Under the pieces are notes generated by a model that saw only the letters and a list, made by a program, of their open reading frames with translations, had not been told where the DNA came from and did not search any database. The position numbers were made by a program, and so were the translations under genes. Source: Oscillospiraceae bacterium (GTDB lineage: Bacteria; Bacillota; Clostridia; Oscillospirales; Acutalibacteraceae). From it: 59,655 nt of DNA. The stretch lies in assembly GCA_015066295.1 (NCBI GenBank), contig SVOR01000006.1, forward strand, positions 1 through 59,655. The letters are read 5' to 3'. Below are positions 17,271-26,453 of this stretch, piece by piece; within the stretch, counting starts at the first letter, position 1, and each line of letters opens with the position of its first letter.

Positions 17271-18518
17271 TTATTTGCGTTTGATTACGGGCTCGCCACC
17301 CAAAACGGTATCGGCAGTTATCGTAACCGAAACGATTGTTTCGTCGGACGGTGCCGTAAACATAATTTCTTTAAGTGTTGCTTCAATTATAGACCTAAGT
17401 CCTCTGGCACCCGTTTTTCGCTCAATTGCCAAATCGGCAATTTGTTCGAGTGCGCCTCTTTCAAAATCAAGCTCGATATTATCCATTTTGAATAATGCCT
17501 TATATTGCTTAATAATTGAATTTTTAGGCTCGGTCATAACCTTAATTAAGGTGTCCTTATCGAGCGCTTCAAGCATAGTAACAACAGGTAGTCTGCCCAC
17601 AAGCTCAGGAATCATACCAAATTTCACTAAATCCTGATGGGTTATTTCCTCGGATGCGATTTCCTTTGCGCGCTCACTCTTTGACTTAATATCTGCGCCA
17701 AAACCAACACTGCTGCCGCCAACGCGCTTTTCGATAATTTTATCGATACCGTCAAAGGCACCTGCACAAATAAACAAAATGTTGGTTGTATCGATTGTTA
17801 AAAACTCCTGATGCGGATGCTTTCTGCCACCCTGTGGCGGTACGTTGGCAACAACACCCTCTAAGATTTTAAGTAAAGCTTGCTGAACACCCTCACCGCT
17901 TACGTCGCGTGTGATTGAGGTGTTTTCAGACTTGCGACCGATTTTATCGATTTCATCAACATAGATAATACCGTGCTGCGCACGTTCAATATCAAAATCA
18001 GCCGCTTGAATAAGACGAAGCAGTATATTCTCAACGTCCTCACCAACGTAGCCCGCCTCGGTTAAGGTGGTAGCGTCGGTTATGGCAATTGGCACGTCAA
18101 TGATTTTAGCAAGTGTTTGTGCAAGAAGTGTTTTACCAACACCGGTAGGTCCTAATAAAACAACGTTACTCTTGTTAATTTCGATGTCGTTATCGATATT
18201 TTTAAACACACGCTTATAGTGGTTGTAAACGGCAACTGCCAAGGTCTTTTTGGCATCATCCTGACCAATTACGTATTCGTCAAGATGCGCCTTAATCTGC
18301 TCGGGATTAGGTAGCGTAAATTCCTTCTCTTTTTTCTTTTTAGAAGCGCCCTTCTTTTTGCCCAATAATTCCTCATCATCAAGCAAAAGTGAGCTACAGA
18401 AGGAAACACAACCGTCACAGATATATACACCGGGGCCTTCTATAAGACGAACAGTCTCATCCTGCGTTTTACCGCAGAATGAGCACTGAACAGTTTTTTC
18501 TTTATCTCTGCCAGCCAT
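17271..18518 (-). CDS. clpX: ATP-dependent Clp protease ATP-binding subunit ClpX
   Basis: A 415-residue AAA+ unfoldase. The N-terminal zinc-binding domain has Cys12, Cys15, Cys34 and Cys37. The AAA+ core has Walker A GPTGVGKT (123-130), Walker B IIYVDE (184-189) and the ClpX-specific RKH loop ([10 protein letters not shown]). The pore loop GYVGED is present at 166-171. ClpX unfolds substrates and passes them to ClpP, and in spore formers it also affects sporulation control. It lies eight bases after clpP in the order tig-clpP-clpX. A Lys-rich linker ([13 protein letters not shown]) separates the zinc domain from the core. Confidence 0.98.
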   Translation of the reverse strand: MAGRDKEKTVQCSFCGKTQDETVRLIEGPGVYICDGCVSFCSSLLLDDEELLGKKKGASKKKKEKEFTLPNPEQIKAHLDEYVIGQDDAKKTLAVAVYNHYKRVFKNIDNDIEINKSNVVLLGPTGVGKTLLAQTLAKIIDVPIAITDATTLTEAGYVGEDVENILLRLIQAADFDIERAQHGIIYVDEIDKIGRKSENTSITRDVSGEGVQQALLKILEGVVANVPPQGGRKHPHQEFLTIDTTNILFICAGAFDGIDKIIEKRVGGSSVGFGADIKSKSERAKEIASEEITHQDLVKFGMIPELVGRLPVVTMLEALDKDTLIKVMTEPKNSIIKQYKALFKMDNIELDFERGALEQIADLAIERKTGARGLRSIIEATLKEIMFTAPSDETIVSVTITADTVLGGEPVIKRK

Positions 18519-18526
18519 AAGAACTC

Positions 18527-19114
18527 CTATCTCTTATCAATAACCTTATCAATAAGACCGTATTCGGCAGCCTCAGCGGCACTCATAAAGTTATCTCTTT
18601 CGGTATCCTTGCGAATTTCCTCGATATCACGACCGGTATTTTGAGCCAACATTTGATTCAATCTTTCTCTTGTTTTCTCAATATGGTGTGCGTGAATTAA
18701 AATATCGGTTGCCTGACCCTGTGCAGCACCCAAAGGCTGATGAATCATAATTTCACTATTAGGTAAAGCATAACGCTTGCCCTTTGCGCCTGCAGAAAGC
18801 AAAAATGCGCCCATACTAGCAGCCATACCAACACAGATGGTGCTAACGTCACACTTAATGTACTGCATTGTATCATATATAGCTAAACCAGCCGAAACCG
18901 AACCACCGGGGCTATTGATATAAAAACTAATATCCTTATCGGGGTCCTGTGCCTCAAGGTATAATAACTGTGCAATTACAAGACTTGCCGTTGTATCGTT
19001 TACCTGGTCGCAAAGCATAATAATGCGGTCATTGAGTAATCTTGAAAAAATATCATAAGAACGCTCACCGCGACTTGTTTGTTCTACAACGTAAGGAACT
19101 AAACTCATATCCAT
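18527..19114 (-). CDS. clpP: ATP-dependent Clp protease proteolytic subunit ClpP
   Basis: About 195 residues from the ATG at 19114, eight bases downstream of GGAGG; an earlier in-frame ATG at 19129 overlaps the ribosome binding site. The serine protease triad is Ser100 (GMAASMGAF), His125 (MIHQPLG) and Asp174 (TERDNFM). It also has the conserved INSPGGSV oxyanion region and the QATDI handle region. ClpP forms a tetradecameric chamber that degrades proteins delivered by ClpX. It lies between tig and clpX. Confidence 0.98.
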   Translation of the reverse strand: MDMSLVPYVVEQTSRGERSYDIFSRLLNDRIIMLCDQVNDTTASLVIAQLLYLEAQDPDKDISFYINSPGGSVSAGLAIYDTMQYIKCDVSTICVGMAASMGAFLLSAGAKGKRYALPNSEIMIHQPLGAAQGQATDILIHAHHIEKTRERLNQMLAQNTGRDIEEIRKDTERDNFMSAAEAAEYGLIDKVIDKR

Positions 19115-19143
19115 AAATGATACCTCCATTTAAAAATTAACTT

Positions 19144-19169
19144 GGAGAAACGGTTAACCCCGTTTCTCC
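19144..19169 (-). other. Hairpin in the tig-clpP spacer
   Basis: A 10-base perfect inverted repeat GGAGAAACGG / CCGTTTCTCC with a six-base loop, 30 bases before the clpP start. On the minus strand it is followed by AAGTTAATTTTT, so the T-run is delayed and weak. It could be a partial terminator or an mRNA processing or stability element that sets the tig to clpP ratio. Confidence 0.5.
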
Positions 19170-19212
19170 TCGCTATAGATAATTATGAACACAACAAAAG
19201 AATAATAATCAA

Positions 19213-20640
19213 TTATTCAGCAGTTTTCTCCGCTGCCTTTTTGGTGGTTGTTTTTTTAGTGGTTGTCTTTTTGGTTGCGGGCTTTTTCTCGCCGTCTTCC
19301 TTCTTAGCGGTTGTCTTCTTGGTGGTAGACTTCTTAGCAGGAGCCTTCTTTTCCTTAACCTCAGTTACAACTGCATTCTCTTTAACAAGGTCAATTGCCT
19401 TATTAACTGCTAAGTCCTTAGCAATCTCTTCAGAAGGAACAGCATTCTTAACCTGCTCGGCGGTGATGCCGTACTGTGCAGCCATCTTCTCAATCTGCTC
19501 GTTGATTTCTTCCTCGGTAGGAACAATGTTCTCGATTTCGACAATCTTCTCGAGTGCTAAGCGCATCTTAACCTGCTTCTCAGCCTGAGGACGGAAGGTC
19601 TTTTCGAACTCTGCCATATCGGTACCTGTGTACTGAATGTAGGTTTCGATATTCATACCCTGCATCTGTAGACGATAAGCGAAATCCTGTACCATCTGCT
19701 TAACGCGGTTGTTAATCATAGCCTCAGGAATTTCAGCCTTCATACCGTCAACAATTTTATCAACGATATCGTTTTCAACCTGCTCGTCAGCAGCCTTTGC
19801 TTTTCTGTCAAGTGCTTTTGCCTTTAAATCAGCCTTAAGCTCATCAACTGTATCAAACTCGCTAACGTCCTTTGCAAACTCGTCGTCGATTTCAGGTAAC
19901 TCGCGAACCTTAATTTCGTGAATCTTAACCTTAAATACTGCGGGCTTACCTGCAAGCTCCTCAGCCTGATATTCTTCGGGGAAGTTTACGTTAACGTCAA
20001 ACTCCTCACCTACGCTGTGACCTGCAACCTGCTCTTCAAAACCTGGGATAAACTGACCCGAGCCGAGTGCCAAAGCAAATGCTTCACCTTTACCGCCTTC
20101 AAACGCCTTATCATCAATAAAGCCTTCAAAGTCGATAACGGCTGTATCGCCCATAGAAGCAGCTCTGTCGGTAATCTCAACCATACGTGCATTGCGGTCG
20201 GCAAGACGAGCAAGCTCGTCCTCAACCTCTTTATCTGTAACCTCTGCAACAACCTTCTCGGCCTTGATGCCCTTGTAATCAGCAACAGTAACTTCGGGAT
20301 ATACAGTAATTGTTACTTTAAAGTGAGCGCCTTCCTCACCGATGGATACCATATCAAAATCAATCTTATCGTCAACAAACTTAAGATTTGCTTCTTTAAT
20401 TGCGCCCTCAACTGCGTCGGGATAAAGAATATTTAAAGCGTCCTCGTAAAATACACCTTCGCCATACATACTCTTCAAGATGCTGAAGGGAGCCTTACCC
20501 TTTCTAAAACCGGGAACATTTATTTTTTTAACGTTTTCACGATAAGCCTGTAAATTAGCCTTTGCAAATGTCTCCTTGTCGATAACGATTTCGAGTTCAT
20601 ACCTATTGGTATCAACCTTTTTTGATGACTTTAAACTCAT
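19213..20640 (-). CDS. tig: Trigger factor with an H1-like Lys/Thr/Ala tail
   Basis: A 475-residue protein. The N-terminal ribosome-binding domain has the signature NVPGFRKGKAP (39-49; family GFRxGKxP). A PPIase-like FKBP domain lies at about 155-240 (DTAVIDFEGFIDDKAFEGGK) and the helical C-terminal arms run from 250 to about 425. Ordinary trigger factors end here at about 430 residues. This one continues with about 45 residues of almost only Lys, Thr, Ala and Glu (KKAPAKKSTTKKTTAKK and similar), resembling histone H1 or AlgP tails. It folds nascent chains at the ribosome exit. It is first in tig-clpP-clpX. Confidence 0.96.
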   Translation of the reverse strand: MSLKSSKKVDTNRYELEIVIDKETFAKANLQAYRENVKKINVPGFRKGKAPFSILKSMYGEGVFYEDALNILYPDAVEGAIKEANLKFVDDKIDFDMVSIGEEGAHFKVTITVYPEVTVADYKGIKAEKVVAEVTDKEVEDELARLADRNARMVEITDRAASMGDTAVIDFEGFIDDKAFEGGKGEAFALALGSGQFIPGFEEQVAGHSVGEEFDVNVNFPEEYQAEELAGKPAVFKVKIHEIKVRELPEIDDEFAKDVSEFDTVDELKADLKAKALDRKAKAADEQVENDIVDKIVDGMKAEIPEAMINNRVKQMVQDFAYRLQMQGMNIETYIQYTGTDMAEFEKTFRPQAEKQVKMRLALEKIVEIENIVPTEEEINEQIEKMAAQYGITAEQVKNAVPSEEIAKDLAVNKAIDLVKENAVVTEVKEKKAPAKKSTTKKTTAKKEDGEKKPATKKTTTKKTTTKKAAEKTAE

Positions 20641-20673
20641 AATATTATACCTCCGTACAATTTATCTCATAAT

Positions 20674-20702
20674 ACTATAACACATATATCTAAAATTTTC
20701 CA
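20674..20702 (-). promoter_or_regulatory. Candidate promoter of tig-clpP-clpX
   Basis: TGGAAA (20697-20702) and TATAGT (20674-20679) with a 17-base spacer on the minus strand, followed by CGGAGGT before the tig start. Confidence 0.45.
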
Positions 20703-20728
20703 CTTTTTTTTGAAAAAAAACGAAAAAA

Positions 20729-21412
20729 TTATTTTTTTACGAAAACAGGTGTAAAATCGACACAGTCGCACGATACTAATTTAAAATCGACACCCTCAAA
20801 ATGCGAGACCGATTTATTAAGTCCCGCGCCGTGAATATGGCCGTGATAAACCTTTTTGATATCGTATTTTTTTATAATATCAAAAATTTCTCGACAAACG
20901 AAATCGCCGTAAACGGGCGGATAATGAATAAAAACTATCGGCTCGCCTCCAAGCTCAATTCCCGCCTTTATAGAGGTTTCAAGTCGTGCCGCCTCACGCA
21001 AAAGAATTTTCTTATCCGACTCGGGTGAATCAATAAACCAACCTCTTGAGCCGCAAACAGAAACACCATCTACTAAAAAAGCATTATTAAATAAAATTTC
21101 AATATTATTTATATCGTTTTTTTCGAAAAACTCAAGAATTTTCTTTTTTGTTCCCCACCATAAATCATGGTTTCCCTTTAAAATAATTTTTTTACCGTTT
21201 AATTTACTTAAAAATTCAAAATCCTTTAAAGTTTCTTCTATTTTAAGGCCCCAGGAAAAATCTCCCGGCAATACAACAGTATCATCATCGGTTACAACTC
21301 TGTTCCAGTTTGCTGCCAATCTGTCGGTATGATTTTCCCAACCTCTAAAAATATCCATCGGCTTATCACACGAGAACGACAAATGTAAATCAGATATTGA
21401 ATAAAGTGCCAA
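20729..21412 (-). CDS. Metallophosphoesterase
   Basis: A 227-residue calcineurin-like phosphoesterase with all the metal-binding motifs in order: SDLHLS at 7-12, PGDFSW at 50-55, KGNHDLWW at 80-87, IHYPPVYGD at 161-169 and GHIHGAG at 196-202. Family members act on phosphodiesters or phosphomonoesters with two metal ions. The DLHL/GDFSW/GHIHG form belongs to a compact bacterial subgroup of unknown substrate. It is cytoplasmic and monocistronic, divergent from the DUF1540 gene. Confidence 0.88.
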   Translation of the reverse strand: MALYSISDLHLSFSCDKPMDIFRGWENHTDRLAANWNRVVTDDDTVVLPGDFSWGLKIEETLKDFEFLSKLNGKKIILKGNHDLWWGTKKKILEFFEKNDINNIEILFNNAFLVDGVSVCGSRGWFIDSPESDKKILLREAARLETSIKAGIELGGEPIVFIHYPPVYGDFVCREIFDIIKKYDIKKVYHGHIHGAGLNKSVSHFEGVDFKLVSCDCVDFTPVFVKK

Positions 21413-21506
21413 AAAATCACACCCCTTTTAACAGAATAAATTATTTCAATTAACAAATAATAAATACGACTTTTAAGTCAAAATATTAACGAAAGGAAAT
21501 AAGAAA

Positions 21507-21662
21507 ATGAACGAAAAGAAAATAAGCGGAATTATCTGCCACGTACAAGATTGTGAATATCACACAAAGGACAACAGCTGTGTTGCAGGAAGCATCAAGG
21601 TTGGTTCTTGCGTAAGCTGTAGCGGTACCGATGCACAGTGCGACACCTATAAAGCAAAATAG
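21507..21662 (+). CDS. DUF1540 microprotein, Cys-rich
   Basis: A 51-residue protein with ATG at 21507 and AAAGGAAA upstream. Six cysteines fall in the DUF1540 pattern: CHVQDCEYHT, then NSCVAGSIKVGSC, then CSG and QCDTYKA. Proteins of this family are small, probably metal-binding, common in Clostridia, and some are found in spores. It has its own terminator (21676-21699). Too short to be found by a length cutoff, but codon pattern, ribosome binding site and terminator all support it. Confidence 0.88.
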   Translation: MNEKKISGIICHVQDCEYHTKDNSCVAGSIKVGSCVSCSGTDAQCDTYKAK

Positions 21663-21675
21663 CATTTACTGAATA

Positions 21676-21699
21676 AATACCCTGCAAACGCAGGGTATT
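21676..21699 (+). terminator. Bidirectional terminator between the DUF1540 gene and thrC
   Basis: AATACCCTGC / GCAGGGTATT with a four-base loop and a following T-run on the plus strand. It also serves the convergent thrC end. Confidence 0.85.
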
Positions 21700-21702
21700 T
21701 TT

Positions 21703-23187
21703 TTATAAACCAAGATTTTTTAATACAACGTCAACCATATCCTGCTTTTCACAAAGATTTTTAAAACGCGGTTTAGCATTTTTAAGCGCTGCTAAGGGTT
21801 TTGGCATTAAAACGTTAGTGATATCGGCAAGCATTTCAGCATTTTTAAATTCATCGCCGCTTAATTCAGCACCGAGTGCCTCCAAAACGCTGTTTGCAAA
21901 CTTATAAGGCGAAGCGGTTGAAGCAATAACGGTAGGTCTGTTATCACCTGTATTTTTAACGTAAGAATTATAAACGTTAACTGCAACTGCGGTGTGAGTA
22001 TCAATCAAATAATCGCACTCATCAAAAGTGCTTTTAATGGTTGCCATTGTGCTTTGGTCATCACAACAGCCACCATAAAAGAGCTCCCTAAACTTTGCTG
22101 CAATTTCATCAGATACGGTGTACTTGCCATTATCGTTAAGTTCTTTTTGAAGAGCTGCAACACACTCGTCATCACGTCCGCTAATTTCAAAAAGCATTCT
22201 CTCCAAATTGCTCGAAATCAAAATATCCATCGAAGGAGAAATTGTTGTATAGAACTTACGGTTGCGGTCGTAAACACCCGTATTTATAAAATCGGTTAGA
22301 ACGTTGTTTGCATTAGATGCACAAACGAGCTTATTTATCCGCACGCCCATTACCTTTGCATAGTATGCCGCCAAAATGTTACCAAAATTGCCTGTAGGAA
22401 CAACCACGTTGAAGCCGCCCGATAAATCGGCGCCTTCTTTTACTAAGTCGCAGTAGGCAGAAATATAATAGATTATCTGTGGTGCTAAACGTCCCCAGTT
22501 AATTGAGTTGGCACTTGAAAATTGCATATTTGCTTTTTCAAGAATTACGGCTACCTCATTATCGGTAAAAATCTTTTTAACACCAGTTTGGGCGTCATCG
22601 AAATTACCCTTAATAGCGCAAACAAATACGTTTTCGCCCTTTTGGGTATCCATCTGTAGCTTTTGCATAGCGCTTACGCCATCGCTCGGATAGAACACCA
22701 TAATTTTAGTGTTTTCTACGTCGCAAAAACCTTCGAGGGCTGCCTTACCTGTGTCACCACTTGTAGCAACTAAAATTACGGTTTCCTTACCGCCGCTTAC
22801 CTTTTTGGCAGAGGTTGTGAGCAAATAAGGCAAAATCTGCAGTGCTAAATCTTTAAAAGCGCAGGTCGGACCGTGCCATAGTTCAAGAATATGTTCGTTA
22901 TTTGCAATTGTTTTAAGGGGTGCCGGTTGGTCGTTATCAAAGTTACCTACATAAGCACCTTTAACACAATATTCAATTTCCTCATCAGTAAAATCGGTTA
23001 AAAAACGCTTTAAAACAAAGGCGGCACGAGACGGATAATCCATACCTATTAGACTTTCAAAATCATCCTTTGAAAGTGCAGGTATTGACTCAGGAACGAA
23101 TAATCCCCCATCTTTTGAAATACCTTGTGCTATCGCCTGTGAAGCACTTACCTTTATGTTTTTGTTTCTGGTGCTGATGTAATTCAT
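21703..23187 (-). CDS. thrC: Threonine synthase
   Basis: A 494-residue PLP enzyme converting O-phospho-L-homoserine to threonine. The N-terminus YISTRNKNIKVSASQAIAQG and GGLFVPESIP are the thrC signatures. The PLP-binding lysine lies in CAFKDLALQ (about residue 113), and the phosphate-binding and Ser/Gly loops follow as LVATSGDTGKAALEGF and VPTGNFGNILAAYYAK. It belongs to the yeast-type longer threonine synthases (about 490 residues). It follows the beta-helix gene by nine bases at the end of the rplS-lepB operon. No other threonine genes are in the window. Confidence 0.96.
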   Translation of the reverse strand: MNYISTRNKNIKVSASQAIAQGISKDGGLFVPESIPALSKDDFESLIGMDYPSRAAFVLKRFLTDFTDEEIEYCVKGAYVGNFDNDQPAPLKTIANNEHILELWHGPTCAFKDLALQILPYLLTTSAKKVSGGKETVILVATSGDTGKAALEGFCDVENTKIMVFYPSDGVSAMQKLQMDTQKGENVFVCAIKGNFDDAQTGVKKIFTDNEVAVILEKANMQFSSANSINWGRLAPQIIYYISAYCDLVKEGADLSGGFNVVVPTGNFGNILAAYYAKVMGVRINKLVCASNANNVLTDFINTGVYDRNRKFYTTISPSMDILISSNLERMLFEISGRDDECVAALQKELNDNGKYTVSDEIAAKFRELFYGGCCDDQSTMATIKSTFDECDYLIDTHTAVAVNVYNSYVKNTGDNRPTVIASTASPYKFANSVLEALGAELSGDEFKNAEMLADITNVLMPKPLAALKNAKPRFKNLCEKQDMVDVVLKNLGL

Positions 23188-23196
23188 ATATATCCC

Positions 23197-24609
23197 CTAT
23201 CTTCTTGCTACAATAACCTTTGCATCAGGCTCAGCAAAGCCTTTTTCTAAATTAGTGATGTCCATAAATTTAGATTCAACGTTCATTCTGTCAATCCAAG
23301 GCTTGCCGATATGCTGGCAATACGTATTGCCCTCGAATTTTGCAATATATTTTTCATCCGTTGCTATTTGTTCTACCAAACGATATTCAGAACGGTCAAA
23401 TATGTTGTTTCTAATGATAAATCCGCCGCTTGAAATATTGGCATGATTCCAACATTTTATATGTGCGGGTGTGTGTCGATTAGAACGTTGTATACCAAAA
23501 CCATAACCTGCACGACGCAAAATATTATCTTCAAACACAGTATTTCTAATATCAAACTTAGATTTAGTTTGGTCTAAGTGTGAGAGCTTCGGATAAGCGT
23601 TAATATCATACTCTTCATTGAAGTATTCAATACTGTATACGCAATCCTCAATTACGTTGTTACTAAATCTTACGTTTTGGCTAACAACTGGTTTGTCACC
23701 AAAAATAACACCTTTATACTGGAATGTGAGAGCAGCATCAAACACTTGATAACAATAACAGTTGTCAACAACGAATCCGTCACAACCGCCCCAAATTTCA
23801 ATGGCATTACCAAGTCTTTCGGTTCTGTCTTTACGACGTCCACCGCCGCCTATCCAACCAAATTCACAGTTTCTAACCGTAAAGTTTTTAATATCTTTGA
23901 AATACGGTTTCCATTCTTCTTCAGGGTTGTAGAAAATACTGCCTGTAGCAATACCATGGTCACCTGTATATTTAAAACAGATATTATCAACCGTTGTGTT
24001 GTCTCCGCCACCGCCAAAAATTACACGGCAATACGCAAATTCTATATCGTAAAAGCGCTTGGCGGGATTACCCTTGTCCGAATACAAATAAACACGGTTT
24101 TCTTCATAAACGTGACAATAGTCTAAATCCATTTGCAAATTCATCTTTGAAACATGTTGCTTATAGCCAAATGCTTCACCATGGTTAAAAATAATATTGC
24201 CTACATCTCTATCACAATCAACAATATCAATATAGTAAACGTTTTCTTGTTCTGCATTGTGCCAAGCACATTCAGCATAGTTGCGAGGTGAACCCCAAAT
24301 TTCAGGTTTTTTGCCTACACCGTAAGAACTATATGTAACACCGGTGTGCATTCTCATAACACCGCGAAAAACATCACCTGAGCGGAATAAAACGGCATCG
24401 CCTTCTTTTAAATTATCATTTTCGGCGGTTACGCGTTCAGGAGTTTTCCAAGCGGTTGCTTCGCTTAAACCATCGTTAGCATCATTACCATTACTTGATA
24501 CATAGTATGTTGTACCCTTAATATCAAGTTGCGGTACGGTAGAACGAATTTCTGCAATGCGTTCTTGTGCTAACTTTTCAATCTCTGCTTCACTTGTTAC
24601 TTTTCTCAT
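23197..24609 (-). CDS. Right-handed beta-helix (parallel beta-helix) protein, unknown function
   Basis: A 470-residue protein from the ATG at 24609, with GAGAGGTG eight bases upstream. The front has the DUF1565-like entry YYVSSNGNDANDGLSEATAW (about 36-55), which begins many right-handed beta-helix polysaccharide-active proteins. Then come repeated short strands with Asn/Val/Ile ladders (for example FTVRNCEFGWIGGGG, FVVDNCYCYQVFDAAL, VRFSNNVIEDCVYSIEYF, FIIRNNIFDRS). Such proteins are usually secreted lyases or glycan binders. This one has no signal peptide and starts with a coiled-coil-like helix (VTSEAEIEKLAQERIAEI). It lies inside a housekeeping operon between yraN and thrC. Confidence 0.75.
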   Translation of the reverse strand: MRKVTSEAEIEKLAQERIAEIRSTVPQLDIKGTTYYVSSNGNDANDGLSEATAWKTPERVTAENDNLKEGDAVLFRSGDVFRGVMRMHTGVTYSSYGVGKKPEIWGSPRNYAECAWHNAEQENVYYIDIVDCDRDVGNIIFNHGEAFGYKQHVSKMNLQMDLDYCHVYEENRVYLYSDKGNPAKRFYDIEFAYCRVIFGGGGDNTTVDNICFKYTGDHGIATGSIFYNPEEEWKPYFKDIKNFTVRNCEFGWIGGGGRRKDRTERLGNAIEIWGGCDGFVVDNCYCYQVFDAALTFQYKGVIFGDKPVVSQNVRFSNNVIEDCVYSIEYFNEEYDINAYPKLSHLDQTKSKFDIRNTVFEDNILRRAGYGFGIQRSNRHTPAHIKCWNHANISSGGFIIRNNIFDRSEYRLVEQIATDEKYIAKFEGNTYCQHIGKPWIDRMNVESKFMDITNLEKGFAEPDAKVIVARR

Positions 24610-24623
24610 TTTTAGAGCACCTC

Positions 24624-25001
24624 TCAATTTATGCCAAAGGCATTTTTAATATAATGAACTCGTATTTTCGTTTGGCCGTCGGGCATTTCTTCCTCATATA
24701 CCTCAGCAACGTCGAATCTTGGCTGTAAATGCTGGAGTCTTGATTTTGAAAGAAAATCCTCAGCAGTTAGAATAATTTTTCGCTGCTTGTTTGTATCAAC
24801 CGATTCGGCGGGCGAAACCAAAGCACCTTCTTTTCGGCGTTTGACTTCAATGAACATAACTGTTTTTTGAGTTTCGGCAATTATATCAATTTCACCATAA
24901 CGCGAATGATAATTCATCTTCGCAATAATGCAGCCGTTTTTACGCAAAAAAGCGGCAACCATTAACTCTGCGGCCTTACCCTTATCAATGGAACAACTCA
25001 T
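24624..25001 (-). CDS. yraN: YraN/UPF0102 endonuclease-like protein
   Basis: A 125-residue protein with the UPF0102 pattern: KGKAAELMVAAFLRKNGC at the N-terminus, then YGEIDIIAE and TVMFIEVKRRK, which form the restriction-endonuclease-like core (E, D, ExK). The family is linked by context to DNA recombination or repair; function is unproven. Its start overlaps the rnhB stop by four bases (ATGA). This follows the usual rnhB-yraN order. Confidence 0.93.
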   Translation of the reverse strand: MSCSIDKGKAAELMVAAFLRKNGCIIAKMNYHSRYGEIDIIAETQKTVMFIEVKRRKEGALVSPAESVDTNKQRKIILTAEDFLSKSRLQHLQPRFDVAEVYEEEMPDGQTKIRVHYIKNAFGIN

Positions 25002-25597
25002 AAAACACCCTTTAAAAATGATTTTCTATGTATTTCGCATATACCATACTTATTTATAGCTTCATAATGCTCTTTAGTGCCGTAGCCTTTATGCTTTTTA
25101 AAGTTATATTCGGGATATTTTTGGTCGTACTCAACAAGCAACCTATCCCTTGAAACCTTAGCAAGAATTGATGCGGCGGCAACCGACATAGACTTAAAAT
25201 CACCCTTGATTAGCGCCTCGCATTTAGTCGGCGCATTATCGGGAATTCTGTTCCCGTCAATTATAGCAAAATCGGGTGCGATATGCAACCCTAAAATTGC
25301 CCTATTCATAGCCAAATACGTGGCTTTTAAAATATTAAATTCTTCTATTTCATCTACCGAAGCACTGGCGACAGAATAAGCAATCGCTTTTTCCTTAATT
25401 ACGTCAAAAAGCGCTTCCCTTTTTTTCTCGCTAAGCTTTTTAGAATCGTTTAGTCCCTCAATTTCGCAATCCATAGGCAGAATTACCGCAGCCGCAAAAA
25501 CGGGACCTGCCAACGGGCCTCGGCCGGCCTCGTCGACACCACAAATAAATTTATATCCGGCATCGACCGCTTGTTTTTCATAAAAGTAATCAGGCAT
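24998..25597 (-). CDS. rnhB: Ribonuclease HII
   Basis: A 199-residue enzyme that cleaves RNA in RNA-DNA hybrids, including single ribonucleotides. The active-site signature is CGVDEAGRGPLAGPV (19-33) with the catalytic Asp and Glu. AIIDGNRIP supplies another metal ligand, and SVAAASILAKVSRDR is the conserved C-terminal helix region. GYGTKEHYEAI is also typical. The start overlaps rbgA by eight bases. Confidence 0.97.
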   Translation of the reverse strand: MPDYFYEKQAVDAGYKFICGVDEAGRGPLAGPVFAAAVILPMDCEIEGLNDSKKLSEKKREALFDVIKEKAIAYSVASASVDEIEEFNILKATYLAMNRAILGLHIAPDFAIIDGNRIPDNAPTKCEALIKGDFKSMSVAAASILAKVSRDRLLVEYDQKYPEYNFKKHKGYGTKEHYEAINKYGICEIHRKSFLKGVL

Positions 25598-26453
25598 TTT
25601 CTATTCTCTCCAAAGAAATTTTACCAATCTTTAAATTACGATATTCTTCAAGCAGCATATTTGATGCCCTAACGGTATCAATTTCGCCACCGCGCATAAC
25701 CATACCTCTTTTACGTCCTATCTGCCCGAGAATTTCATACGGCTCATCATCAAAATCCAACTCGCCATAGCGGGCAATAAGTAGGTCTTTATACTGCGCG
25801 CATAATATTTCAAGCAAACGAACCGCCAAAAGTTCTACATCAATAACTCGGTCGTTTACGGCACCCGTAAAAGCAAGATGCTCGCCAACCGTTACATCCT
25901 CAAATTTTGGCCATAATACACCGGGTGTATCCAATAATTCAAGCTCCTTATCAATAGTAAACCATTGGTTACCTCTTGTAACACCCGGACGATTTTCAAC
26001 CTTTGCCTTACCGGCACCCGCAATACGATTAATAAAGGATGATTTGCCAACGTTGGGTATACCCACAACCATTACACGTAATGGCTTGCCAACCATTCCT
26101 TTGCTGCGATAATATTCGAGTTTTTCGCCCAAAAGTTCTTTTACCGTTGTTTTAAAATTGTTAAGGCCTTTGCCCGATTTACAGTCAACCGCAATTGCGG
26201 TAATACCCTTGCTTTTAAAATAGGCTATCCATTTTTCTGTGACGGCGCCGTCTGCCATATCACACTTATTAAGCAAAATAATTCTTGGTTTATTGCCAAT
26301 TATGTCGGGCAAATCGGGGTTCTGACTGCTAAGAGGTATTCTTGCATCTAAAACCTCGGCAACCGCATCAATTAGCGGTAAAATTTCGGTGATTTTGCGT
26401 CGCGTTTTGGTCATGTGACCAGGGAACCATTGAATATTTTGTGTTGTATCCAT
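25590..26453 (-). CDS. rbgA: Ribosome biogenesis GTPase RbgA (YlqF)
   Basis: A 287-residue circularly permuted GTPase. Motifs run G4 (LLNKCDMAD, about 59), G5 (DCKSGKG), G1 (VGIPNVGKSSFINR, about 131), G2 (RPGVT) and G3 (LLDTPGVLWPKF). The N-terminus has the IQWFPGHMTKTRRKI box typical of RbgA. It acts late in 50S assembly. It follows lepB by a one-base overlap and precedes rnhB, the standard Firmicute arrangement downstream of rplS. Confidence 0.97.
   Translation of the reverse strand: MDTTQNIQWFPGHMTKTRRKITEILPLIDAVAEVLDARIPLSSQNPDLPDIIGNKPRIILLNKCDMADGAVTEKWIAYFKSKGITAIAVDCKSGKGLNNFKTTVKELLGEKLEYYRSKGMVGKPLRVMVVGIPNVGKSSFINRIAGAGKAKVENRPGVTRGNQWFTIDKELELLDTPGVLWPKFEDVTVGEHLAFTGAVNDRVIDVELLAVRLLEILCAQYKDLLIARYGELDFDDEPYEILGQIGRKRGMVMRGGEIDTVRASNMLLEEYRNLKIGKISLERIENA

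Noticed and set aside
19141..19212. Hairpin before clpP as a full intrinsic terminator of tig
   Set aside because: No T-run follows directly on the minus strand, and clpP follows closely; kept only as a hairpin.
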